From contig JAFGJR010000182.1 in assembly GCA_016928975.1 (NCBI GenBank), positions 10,463-74,462 on the forward strand: DNA of 64,000 nucleotides. The letters are read 5' to 3'. Shown piece by piece: positions 25,009 through 32,670 of the stretch. Origin of the DNA: Sedimentisphaerales bacterium. GTDB taxonomy: Bacteria > Planctomycetota > Phycisphaerae > Sedimentisphaerales > SG8-4. Each line of letters starts with the position of its first letter. Position 1 is the first letter of the stretch. The position numbers were made by a program, and so were the translations under genes. The notes beneath the pieces were generated by a model. The model was not told where the DNA came from and did not search any database. It was given only the letters and a program-made list of their open reading frames with translations.

Positions 25009-28000
25009 ATGCACCAGAACGATGACCATACCGGACGAGAGGATGAGGATGGCGCTCGGACCCTGGATGCGGGCAAGCTGCTCGGCAACCTGCTCTATGG
25101 GATCGGCAGCACCATCGGGAGCTATAAGCTCCTGAGAATCCTGGGCGAGGGAGGTTTTGGGGTCGTCTATCTGGCGGAGCAGCAACGGCCGATCAAACGC
25201 CAGGTGGCGCTCAAGGTCATCAAGCCCGGCATGGATTCGGCGCAGGTCATCCGCCGCTTTGAAGCGGAGAGGCAGGCGCTGGCCCTACTCGATCATCCCA
25301 ATGTTGCTCACGTGTATGACGCCGGCACGACGGAAGCGGGCCGGCCGTACTTTGCGATGGAGTACGTCAAGGGCGTGCCTATCACCGAGCACTGCGACCG
25401 TCAGAAGCTTACCATTGAGGAGCGTCTGAAGCTCTTTGTGCAGGTCTGTGAGGCCATCCAGCATGCGCATCAGAAGGGCATTATCCACCGCGATATCAAG
25501 CCTTCGAACATCCAGGTGTGCATTCAAGACGAGCAGGCTATCCCGAAGGTGATTGACTTTGGAGTGGCCAAGGCCCTCAGTCAGCCGTTGACCGAGCGCA
25601 CACTGGTGACCGAGCAAGGTCAACTGATCGGTACGCCCGAGTACATCAGTCCGGAGCAGGCGGAGATGACGAACCAGGATATCGACACCCGCTCGGACAT
25701 TTATTCGCTGGGAGTGCTCCTATATGAACTCTTGACCGGGACCTTGCCTTTCGAGTCCGAGACACTCAGGCGAGGCAGTCTGGATCAGATGCGTCAGATG
25801 ATCCGGGAGACTGAGCCCAAGACTCCGAGCACCCGTGTCAGCACCTTGGATGCGGAGATCTTAACCAGAGTGGCCAAGTGCTGTCAAAGTGATGTCGCTA
25901 CCCTGCAACGCAGACTCCATGGCGACCTGGACTGGATCACGCTCAAGGCGATGGAGAAGGACCGAATGCGGCGGTATCAGACGGCGCATGCTCTCGCCGA
26001 GGACATCCAGCGGCACCTGAGCAATGAGCCGGTACTGGCCGGCCGGCCCGGCACGCTCTATCGGTTCCAGAAACTGGTCCGGCGGAACCAGGGGGTTTTT
26101 GCTGCGGCCGTCGCCGTCGCCGTGGTCCTGTTGCTGGGAGTGGTTGTGAGCTCTTGGCAGGCGCTTCGGGCACGACGCGCGGAGCAGACAGCCACCGCGA
26201 AGTCCGTAGTCGCAGAGACACAGCGCCAACGCGCGGAGGCCAAGGAGCTGGCCATGCGCCAACTCGCCTACGCCTCCGATATGAGCCTGGCGCAGCAGGC
26301 GCTTGCGACGAACGATTTGGGGCGTGCACTCCGGTTGCTGAACGACCATCGACCTGCGCTCGGCAAGGTCGATCTGCGTGATTGGGAGTGGCGCTACCTT
26401 TGGCAGGAGTGTCGTAGCGATGCTGTCAGTGAGTTGTGCCGCTATCCGAACTCTGCCTACTCGGTTGCTTACTCCCCCGACGGCAAGGCTCTCGGCGTGG
26501 CCGGCCAGATTCAAGAATTCGTCGAGATTTGGGATGTGCCCAGCCGCAGACGAATTAAGACCATACAACCGAAGGAAGGCCACCTCGTGGCCTTCTCGCC
26601 ACGAGGCGATCTGTTGGCGACTGATGCCGGAAACCGTATCCGACTCTGGCGGGCCGACACTTGGGATTCTGTCACTGAACGTACTCTCGATGGTGAGGTC
26701 GCGTTTCTTAAGTTCTCGCCCGATGGAAGCCGGCTGGCTGCGATGGTCATTCCGGATGAAATCATCGTATGGGAGCTTGACCAATGGCGCGTGGTTTGTC
26801 AAATCCATGATGTTGGGTGGTTCCGGTACTGGAACGGCGTGCTGGACTTTTCGCCGGATGGCACGGCCATTGTCATTGGTGTTGCCGATGGTCACCTTCA
26901 AGTGGTGGATCTCGCCAGAGGAAAGACGAGGTTCAACATTCCGGAGGCCCACCCGGAATCCATAGTGTCTGTAGCATGGTCTCCGGATGGTTCCATCATT
27001 GCCAGTGGCAGCGGTTGGTTAGGTGGTCCGATCAAATCTTGGGAGGCCGCCTCTGGCAGAGAATTGGAGCCACTCGAAGGACATACCTCATGGATTTCCG
27101 AACTGGTCTTCTCCACAGATGGTCAATGTTTGTATTCGGCCAGCGGTGACCAAACTGTCCGAATCTGGGATGTAGGGCAACACCAGTGTCTGGCCACCCT
27201 TCGTGGCAGCAGACATGAAGTCCTTGGACTGGCGCTTTCACCGGATGGCACCACACTTGCGAGCGGCTGTAAGGATGGTGTCGTTTCCTTTTGGAGTGCC
27301 CTGCCTCGCACCGATGAGAAACAACCCAGGCTAATCCGTCTGGGTCAGTATTCCTGGCCTGCCTTCGCTCCAGACGGCCGCATATTGGCGGTGCCTCGCA
27401 GGGGAACTGTCAGCCTGTTCGAGATGAGCACTCTCGGAGAAATCGAGCAACTGCACGAGCTGGGCACTGACGTTTCGATACTCGCATATTCACCGGATGG
27501 GACCCTCTTGGTAAGTGGAAACATGGATGGAACAATCCGTGTGTGGTCCTGTGCTGGGCGACGTCTGCTGCAAGAGCGGCACGAACACCAGAAAATGGTG
27601 CATTCGTTCCACTTCCGGCCGGATGGCAAGCAGTTGCTTTCTCTTGACGATGGTGGAAATGCTATCTGGTGGGACACCCTCACGTGGCAAGCCAGCCGAG
27701 TCTTCACGATGGAAATTTCTGACAGGGATCGTTTCTCGCAACCGGTGGCTGTTTCACCGGATGGAAGCCTCTTGGCGGCTATCACAAAAGAGGAGACTAT
27801 GCACTGGCTCAATGCCAAAACGGGAGAACTCATAAAAACTACATCACGCCCACCGGGCCCCTCATCTCTCAGAGCTAAGGTCGCCTTCTCCGGTGACGGC
27901 TCGAAGGTCGCCAGTGTCTCTACATACGGCACCGTGGCGCTGTGGGATCCGTCCTCATTCACACTGATCGAAGCCTTCAAGGGCCACATGTTAGGCGCCC

Positions 28001-28272
28001 ACGGGGTGGCGTTCTCCACTGACGGCCGGCGCCTGGCCACCGGTGGTGGAAGCAGCCCAGACGCCGTCAAGCTCTGGGATCCGGTAACTCGCCGCGAGCT
28101 TCTGACGCTCTCGGGGCAGGGCTCCATTTTCGCATCTGTAGTCTTTTCACCGGACGGCCGGTGGTTGGCCGCTTGCAGCATGGAAGGCCGGCTCAATCTC
28201 TGGCGCGCGCCGTCGTGGGCGGAGATCGAGGCGGCGGAGAAGCAGGGAGGTTCTTATGAGCCAGAACGATGA
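25009..28272 (+). CDS. Membrane Ser/Thr protein kinase with WD40-repeat sensor domain
   Basis: The 1087-residue protein has an N-terminal protein kinase domain (about 38-340) with LGEGGFGVVYLAEQ (glycine loop), VALKVIKPG (catalytic Lys), IIHRDIKPSNIQV (catalytic Asp) and VIDFGVAKAL (DFG). A single membrane helix follows (about 364-384, VFAAAVAVAVVLLLGVVV) and then a short coiled coil. The C-terminal 600 residues are WD40 repeats marked by recurring FSPDG and WD/LWD pairs, probably two seven-bladed propellers. Such kinases are greatly expanded in planctomycetes and are thought to sense ligands through the propeller. GGGGAG lies before the ATG. The last codons of this gene overlap a copy of its own start region (see 28256-28282). 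Confidence 0.93.
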   Translation: MHQNDDHTGREDEDGARTLDAGKLLGNLLYGIGSTIGSYKLLRILGEGGFGVVYLAEQQRPIKRQVALKVIKPGMDSAQVIRRFEAERQALALLDHPNVAHVYDAGTTEAGRPYFAMEYVKGVPITEHCDRQKLTIEERLKLFVQVCEAIQHAHQKGIIHRDIKPSNIQVCIQDEQAIPKVIDFGVAKALSQPLTERTLVTEQGQLIGTPEYISPEQAEMTNQDIDTRSDIYSLGVLLYELLTGTLPFESETLRRGSLDQMRQMIRETEPKTPSTRVSTLDAEILTRVAKCCQSDVATLQRRLHGDLDWITLKAMEKDRMRRYQTAHALAEDIQRHLSNEPVLAGRPGTLYRFQKLVRRNQGVFAAAVAVAVVLLLGVVVSSWQALRARRAEQTATAKSVVAETQRQRAEAKELAMRQLAYASDMSLAQQALATNDLGRALRLLNDHRPALGKVDLRDWEWRYLWQECRSDAVSELCRYPNSAYSVAYSPDGKALGVAGQIQEFVEIWDVPSRRRIKTIQPKEGHLVAFSPRGDLLATDAGNRIRLWRADTWDSVTERTLDGEVAFLKFSPDGSRLAAMVIPDEIIVWELDQWRVVCQIHDVGWFRYWNGVLDFSPDGTAIVIGVADGHLQVVDLARGKTRFNIPEAHPESIVSVAWSPDGSIIASGSGWLGGPIKSWEAASGRELEPLEGHTSWISELVFSTDGQCLYSASGDQTVRIWDVGQHQCLATLRGSRHEVLGLALSPDGTTLASGCKDGVVSFWSALPRTDEKQPRLIRLGQYSWPAFAPDGRILAVPRRGTVSLFEMSTLGEIEQLHELGTDVSILAYSPDGTLLVSGNMDGTIRVWSCAGRRLLQERHEHQKMVHSFHFRPDGKQLLSLDDGGNAIWWDTLTWQASRVFTMEISDRDRFSQPVAVSPDGSLLAAITKEETMHWLNAKTGELIKTTSRPPGPSSLRAKVAFSGDGSKVASVSTYGTVALWDPSSFTLIEAFKGHMLGAHGVAFSTDGRRLATGGGSSPDAVKLWDPVTRRELLTLSGQGSIFASVVFSPDGRWLAACSMEGRLNLWRAPSWAEIEAAEKQGGSYEPER

Positions 28273-28282
28273 CCGCATCTGA
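28256..28282 (+). pseudogene. Remnant start of a second, deleted kinase paralogue
   Basis: At the 3' end of the kinase gene, GGAGGTTCTTATG is followed by an eight-codon frame MSQNDDRI and a stop. It matches the kinase start region (GGGGAGTTCTTATG, MHQNDDHT) with CCAGAACGATGACC identical. A ribosome site and the first codons of a paralogous kinase therefore survive, overlapping the first kinase's stop as in a tandem operon, while the body of the second gene is gone. Confidence 0.65.
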
Positions 28283-28430
28283 GAAGGGGTCTGGGCACTC
28301 CACTTCCCTGGTTGCTGCTCCTTGCGTGGGGACCTATAGAAGGGGCAGGGACACGAGACCGGGTGTCAGTTCTTTTTGTGGGAGGGCTTTGTTGTTGCCT
28401 CGCATTCGGCCGGAACGTTATGCTGGCGCT

Positions 28431-28760
28431 ATGGTGACGACACGGGAACAGGCGTTGGAGATTGCGGCGAAGGTTCGCGCCGGGCTGGAGAAGCTCTATG
28501 GCCCGCGGCTGCGGGGCGTGTACCTCTATGGCTCGGCGGCGCGCGATGAGCTGCGCGCCGAGAGCGACATCGACATCGCCGTCGTGCTCGATGAGGTGAC
28601 CGATAGCTTTGCCGAGCACATGCGCATCAGCGATCTCCGTTCCGACATCAGCCTGGAATACGACACGCTTGTCAGCTTCCTGCTGATCGGCGAGACCGAC
28701 TTCGAGACGGGGCGATTCGCTGTTTGTAGAGCCGTGAGAGAGGAAGGGATTGCCGCGTGA
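28431..28760 (+). CDS. Orphan MNT-type nucleotidyltransferase
   Basis: The 109-residue minimal nucleotidyltransferase has the complete catalytic signature YLYGSAARDELRAESDIDIAVVL. Most such genes are paired with a HEPN gene, but the next gene encodes an SGNH hydrolase, so this one is solitary. It may be the survivor of a MNT/HEPN module or a stand-alone enzyme. ATG at 28431 is the first plausible start in the frame; only a weak promoter-like TTGTTG/TTATGC lies upstream. Confidence 0.8.
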   Translation: MVTTREQALEIAAKVRAGLEKLYGPRLRGVYLYGSAARDELRAESDIDIAVVLDEVTDSFAEHMRISDLRSDISLEYDTLVSFLLIGETDFETGRFAVCRAVREEGIAA

Positions 28761-28777
28761 TCAATGGAGGTGGTTCT

Positions 28778-29602
28778 ATGATGTGGCTGAGGTTTCTGAT
28801 TCTGGTCTCGATCTCTTGGACGACTCTTGCCTCGCCGGTTCGGGCGGCGACCGGTGCGGATCAGCCTGTTCCTCGGACCGATGAGAATTCTCGGATCGCG
28901 CACGCCCAGTTGCTGGAAAAGGCTCGGCGCGGCGGGATCGACATCTATTTTGAGGGTGACTCCATCACTCGCCGCTGGGGAGCGCTCGACTATCCCAGGC
29001 TGCTGGCCAACTGGAAGGAGAATTTCTTCGGCTGGAACGCCGCCGACTTCGCCTGGGGCGGCGACCGCGTCCAGAATATTCTCTGGCGACTCTACAACGG
29101 CGAACTGGACAACGTCCATCCCAAGATCATCGTCCTCCTCGCCGGCACGAACAACGTCGGCAACCAGCCCTCCAGAGGAGAGGACGACCCCAGGATCGCG
29201 GAGGTGACGACCGGGATCAAGGCGGTTCTGTCCATCTGTCGGGAGAAGGCGCCTCAAGCCACGATCATCCTCACGGGCATATTCCCGCGCAACGACGACC
29301 GCAGCAATCCCACGGGCGTCATGCCCGTGATCGACAGGATCAACGGGAATCTCGCTCGACTCGCCGACGGCAAGAAGGTTCGATATCTCAACATCAACGA
29401 CAAGCTGGCCGACAAGGACGGCCGGTTGCTTCCCGGCATGACGATGGACAAGCTGCATCCCGCGCTCAAAGGCTACCAGGTCTGGGCGGACGCCCTGAAA
29501 CCCATCTTCACGGAACTGCTCGGCCCGCCGGCCAAGGAGGACCACGCTCCACCGCCGACCGGCGACCCGAGCGCTGCGAACAAACCTTCTGCCGCAGGTT
29601 GA
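28778..29602 (+). CDS. Exported SGNH/GDSL-type hydrolase
   Basis: The 274-residue protein has a Sec signal (MMWLRFLILVSISWTTLASP, cleavage after VRA) and an SGNH hydrolase domain. Block I is DIYFEGDSITRRWG (nucleophile Ser), block III is VLLAGTNNVG, and block V is MDKLHPALKGY (Asp and His). It resembles the platelet-activating-factor acetylhydrolase-like esterases that deacetylate glycans or lipids outside the cytoplasm. ATG 28778 is chosen because GGAGG stands seven bases upstream; an earlier GTG overlapping the MNT gene lacks such a site. The target is unknown. Confidence 0.88.
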   Translation: MMWLRFLILVSISWTTLASPVRAATGADQPVPRTDENSRIAHAQLLEKARRGGIDIYFEGDSITRRWGALDYPRLLANWKENFFGWNAADFAWGGDRVQNILWRLYNGELDNVHPKIIVLLAGTNNVGNQPSRGEDDPRIAEVTTGIKAVLSICREKAPQATIILTGIFPRNDDRSNPTGVMPVIDRINGNLARLADGKKVRYLNINDKLADKDGRLLPGMTMDKLHPALKGYQVWADALKPIFTELLGPPAKEDHAPPPTGDPSAANKPSAAG

Positions 29603-29755
29603 TCGCCCGCGCAGCCGCCGACGTCGCGCAAACCTTTGTTCTGTCGGCAGTTGACAGCAGGGCGGGAAATCGTTGCAGGGAAGGCAGGGGGCTGGCCGAT
29701 AGAAGAGGCGGGCACTGTGGGTCGTAGGTTCGACGAAGTGCGGCCTCCATTTTCC

Positions 29756-29784
29756 TTGACGGGAGGCCGGGGATTTGCTATACA
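29756..29784 (+). promoter_or_regulatory. Sigma70 promoter of the probable 6S RNA
   Basis: TTGACG at 29756-29761 and TATACA at 29779-29784 have the ideal 17-base spacing. Transcription would begin near 29791. Confidence 0.75.
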
Positions 29785-29790
29785 TTACAA

Positions 29791-29990
29791 TGCAAGCTGA
29801 CCCCTGCAGTGTTCGTGTGAAAGCGATAAGTTGAAGGAACCGATACCCGTACTGAGGGAGATCAGGCCTTGTCGGATCGGGGACGCCTGCTCGTCAGGAC
29901 CCTCGGACGCAAGCAACGATCACCCACCTAGAAGTAATGGGTTCCCTTCACGAGCTTTCATACGGCACAGGTGGAGGTGAGCTGCAGTAC
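29791..29990 (+). ncRNA. ssrS: Probable 6S RNA
   Basis: A transcript of about 200 nt lies between a near-consensus promoter and an intrinsic terminator, with no reading frame. Its ends pair (TGCAAGCT near 29800 with AGCTGCA near 29981). Then GTGTTCGTGTGAAAGC (around 29818) pairs with GCTTTCATACGGCAC (around 29955) with one bulge, and GAAGGAACC pairs with GGTTCCCTTC. The interior is GC-rich with CACCCACCTAGAAG followed by GGGTTCC, like the downstream strand of the 6S bubble. A long rod with an open middle and a length near 190 nt is the shape of 6S RNA, which binds sigma70-RNA polymerase. The assignment is by eye and not covariance-tested. Confidence 0.7.
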
Positions 29991-30023
29991 AAAAAGGCCT
30001 GTGTTTGATCGCGGGCCTTTTTT
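29991..30023 (+). terminator. Intrinsic terminator of the probable 6S RNA
   Basis: AAAAAGGCC at 29991-29999 pairs with GGCCTTTTTT at 30014-30023, giving a GC-core stem and a run of six T. Confidence 0.85.
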
Positions 30024-30201
30024 CATTGGTCGCCGGCAGTCGGTGCCGGCCTCAAATCGCAATTGCAATCTCCATCCCGCGCAGGTACAGTAGCGCCGTG
30101 CCCTGTGGATAGGCCCTATCCTATGGGTCCAACGCGTCCTATGCGGACGACACGTGAGGTCGACGCGGGATGCGATAAGGACGTTGATCGAGGTGCTGGA
30201 C

Positions 30202-30792
30202 ATGGCGGAGCCGAAGCCGACTCGAGATGAGGCGTTGACGCTGCTGACGCAGTACAACGAGAACGAGGCGTTGATCAAGCACGCCCTGGCTGTGGAAGCG
30301 GTCATGCGTTACTGCGCCCGCAAACGGGGCCAGGACGAGCAGATGTGGGGCGTCATCGGCCTGGTCCACGACCTGGACTACGAGCGGTTCCCCGAGCAGC
30401 ACTGCCACAAGAGCGCCGAGATCCTCCGCGAGCACCAGTGGCCGGAGGAGTACATCCGGGCCGTGCTGTCGCATGGGTGGGGCATTTGCACCGACGTGCA
30501 GCCGCAGACGGACCTGGAAAAGACCCTCTATGCGATAGACGAGCTGACGGGGCTCGTCGCCGCCACGGCGCTGGTCCGGCCGAGCCGCAGTGTCCTGGAC
30601 ATGGCGCCCAAGTCCGTGAAGAAGAAGTGGAAGGAAAAGTCCTTTGCCGCCGGCGTGAACCGCGAGGTGATCGAGAAGGGGGCCCAGATGCTCGGCGTCG
30701 ACGTCAATTCGCTGATCGAGGACGCCATCATGGGAATGCGAGACGTGGCGGATGCGATCGGCCTCAAGGGCGAAGCGACCGCGGATGCATAG
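30202..30792 (+). CDS. HD-domain phosphohydrolase (HDIG-type)
   Basis: This 196-residue protein of the HDIG-type hydrolase group has NLIKHA-like ALIKHALAVEAVMRYCAR near the start, the HD pair in GLVHDLDYERFP and CHKSAEILREHQWPEEYI. Members are common small metal-dependent phosphohydrolases of unknown substrate. The start ATG 30202 fits the family's usual N-terminus (TRDEALTLL) and has GAGGTG six bases upstream; the frame is open further upstream. It lies downstream of the probable 6S RNA and upstream of a parvulin lipoprotein gene on the same strand. Confidence 0.82.
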   Translation: MAEPKPTRDEALTLLTQYNENEALIKHALAVEAVMRYCARKRGQDEQMWGVIGLVHDLDYERFPEQHCHKSAEILREHQWPEEYIRAVLSHGWGICTDVQPQTDLEKTLYAIDELTGLVAATALVRPSRSVLDMAPKSVKKKWKEKSFAAGVNREVIEKGAQMLGVDVNSLIEDAIMGMRDVADAIGLKGEATADA

Positions 30793-30824
30793 CGGGTGTT
30801 TGTGTGAGCGAAGTGGATAGGCTA

Positions 30825-32057
30825 ATGCGTAAGATGAGCATGTGGATGAATTCGCAAGTCAGCACGAGGCCCGGGCAGGCGTTCTTCACCTGCGGCGTCT
30901 CGTGTTTCATGACGGCCGCCGCGGGTGTCTGCCTGGCGATGCTCCTGCTGGGCGGCGGGGGCTGCGAAGGCCAGAGGAAGTCGAGGCTGGCGGACGAGGA
31001 GATCCAGCGGTACCGGCTGGCTCACAGACCGCAGCGGCCGGACGAGTTGCTTGTCAGCGGCGAGAGGGTGACATTGGACGACGTGCTGAGCCCGGCCCCC
31101 GACATGGACGTGTCCTCGCCGACCCTGAAGGAGGAGCTTCTCCAGAGGGCCAGGCAGGTGCCACTGGAGCAGTTCAAGAGGGAGGCCAGGGGCGTCCTGG
31201 AGAGGAGGCTCAGCAGCAACATCGTGAACATCGTGCTGTACAAGCGCGCCCTGCGAGAGCTCAAGGGCAAGATCGACGAGCAGCAGCAGGAGAAGGCGAT
31301 GGAGAGGGAGATGATCCGGTTCACGATGGAACACGGGGGGAATGCGGCGGCGGCGGACGCGGCCCTGCAGGAGATGGGACTGAGCCGCGAACGCTTCAAG
31401 GAGTACCGGAAGAGGCAGGCCCTGGTCCAGTACTACATCGCCACGAAGTTCCCCTACAACCGGCCCATCACACACCATGATCTGCTCGAATGCTACGACC
31501 AGATGAAGGCGGACAACTTCTTCCAGCCGGGGGTGATTCAATTTCGTCTCATCGATGTCCAGATTACGAAAGTGCCGCTGTCCGGAGTAGATGACGATCC
31601 GGTTCAAGTGGCTCGGTCTCTGGCCAAAGAGGTGATGGAGAAGGTCCAGGCCGGCGAGGACTTCGCGGAGCTGGCCAAGAAATACTCGACGGGCCCAAGG
31701 GGCGCCACCGGCGGTCTGTGGCCGCCGTGCGACCCGGAGGCGCTGGCCGAACCGTATGACACGCTGGGAGAGAAGGCAGAGGACATGGAGCCGGGCGAGG
31801 TCGCCGGGCCGATCGAGGCCATCGATCACGTGTTCCTCATGAAGCTGGAGAAGAAGCAGAAGAAGGGCTATCGACCCTTGACGGAGGTTCAAGACGTGGT
31901 GGAGGGGAGGATTCTGGCCGATCGTCGCAGTGCCGCTCTGAAGCAGCTCAACGAGGAGTTCCAGCAGTTGGACGCGGGCGGGGGCACGGACCGTTTCATC
32001 GACTACTGTCTGGAGAGTCTGTATCGCCAGGCCCGGGCGCCCGCTCAGGCTTCATGA
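30825..32057 (+). CDS. Parvulin-type peptidylprolyl isomerase lipoprotein (PpiC/SurA-like)
   Basis: The protein is about 410 residues. It has an N-terminal lipoprotein signal (CLAMLLLGGGGC), a helical SurA-like chaperone region (about 75-220) and a parvulin domain (about 235-345: VIQFRLIDVQI ... GEDFAELAKKYSTGPRGATGGLWPPC ... MEPGEVAGPIEAIDHVFLMKLEKK). It should assist folding of exported proteins at the membrane surface. ATG 30825 is taken because it lies shortly before the signal; other ATGs follow within nine codons. AcpS follows three bases after its stop. Confidence 0.85.
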   Translation: MRKMSMWMNSQVSTRPGQAFFTCGVSCFMTAAAGVCLAMLLLGGGGCEGQRKSRLADEEIQRYRLAHRPQRPDELLVSGERVTLDDVLSPAPDMDVSSPTLKEELLQRARQVPLEQFKREARGVLERRLSSNIVNIVLYKRALRELKGKIDEQQQEKAMEREMIRFTMEHGGNAAAADAALQEMGLSRERFKEYRKRQALVQYYIATKFPYNRPITHHDLLECYDQMKADNFFQPGVIQFRLIDVQITKVPLSGVDDDPVQVARSLAKEVMEKVQAGEDFAELAKKYSTGPRGATGGLWPPCDPEALAEPYDTLGEKAEDMEPGEVAGPIEAIDHVFLMKLEKKQKKGYRPLTEVQDVVEGRILADRRSAALKQLNEEFQQLDAGGGTDRFIDYCLESLYRQARAPAQAS

Positions 32058-32060
32058 CCT

Positions 32061-32459
32061 ATGGAAATCATCGCTCACGGCATAGACCTGGTGGATTTTC
32101 CCCGGATTGCGGGCATGATCGAGCGGCACGGGGACCGGTTTGTCGGCCGCGTGTTCACTGCCGCCGAGCAGGCATACGCACGGGCCAACCGCGACACCGT
32201 GGAGAAATACGCGGGCCGGTTCGCCGCCAAGGAGGCGATTCTCAAGCTCCTGGGCACCGGCTGGCGCGGCCGGATCGCCTGGACCGACGTCGAGGTGACG
32301 AACAACAGCGCCGGCCGGCCCGAGGTGACCTTGTCCGGCGAGGTGAAGGAGATCGCGGATCGCATGGGGATCACGCACATCAGCATCAGCATCACGCACA
32401 CGGCCAACTTCGCGATTGCCTCGGCCGTCGCGCTGATCGCATCCCATGACAAGGAATGA
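32061..32459 (+). CDS. acpS: Holo-[acyl-carrier-protein] synthase
   Basis: The 132-residue enzyme transfers 4'-phosphopantetheine from CoA to apo-acyl carrier protein. Conserved AcpS motifs are visible: GIDLVDFPRI (metal-binding Asp), RVFTAAEQAYA, YAGRFAAKEAILKLLGTGW (Glu and Lys) and ISITHTANFAIASAVA. Length is normal. It begins three bases after the parvulin gene, so the two are probably cotranscribed; no biosynthetic link is evident. Confidence 0.93.
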   Translation: MEIIAHGIDLVDFPRIAGMIERHGDRFVGRVFTAAEQAYARANRDTVEKYAGRFAAKEAILKLLGTGWRGRIAWTDVEVTNNSAGRPEVTLSGEVKEIADRMGITHISISITHTANFAIASAVALIASHDKE

Positions 32460-32493
32460 ACTCCCAGAGCGTATAGTGGAATGGGTTGCACCA

Positions 32494-32590
32494 TGTCACC
32501 CCCGCGCAGGGCCTGCCCTCGACCTGATCGGGGGCGGGGGTCCAGGATCGTTCGATGCGTGCCTGGATTCCCGCTTTCGCGGGAATGACA
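32494..32590. repeat. MITE-like palindromic element (TGTCA ... TGACA, dRS3-like core)
   Basis: The element runs from TGTCACCCCCGCG to CGCGGGAATGACA, complementary over most of the ends. An inner palindrome, ATTCCCGC-TTTC-GCGGGAAT, lies at 32567-32586. When translated, this type gives the FPRKRESR peptide seen in many bacterial genomes. It sits between acpS and mnmG. Confidence 0.75.
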
Positions 32591-32670
32591 TATGGGGGCA
32601 GCCTGATCCTCTTGTCATTCTGTTCTTACAGGATGTAAGCCAAATCTCCATTCTGCGAGAGTCACGCTGA

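Larger units (their letters stand above)
29603..30201. other. Intergenic region carrying a probable 6S RNA gene
   Basis: This is a 599-bp gap without protein genes. It contains a promoter, a structured RNA of about 200 nt and a terminator (listed separately). The remaining 30024-30201 shows nothing further beyond the ribosome site GAGGTG of the HD-hydrolase gene. Confidence 0.6.
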
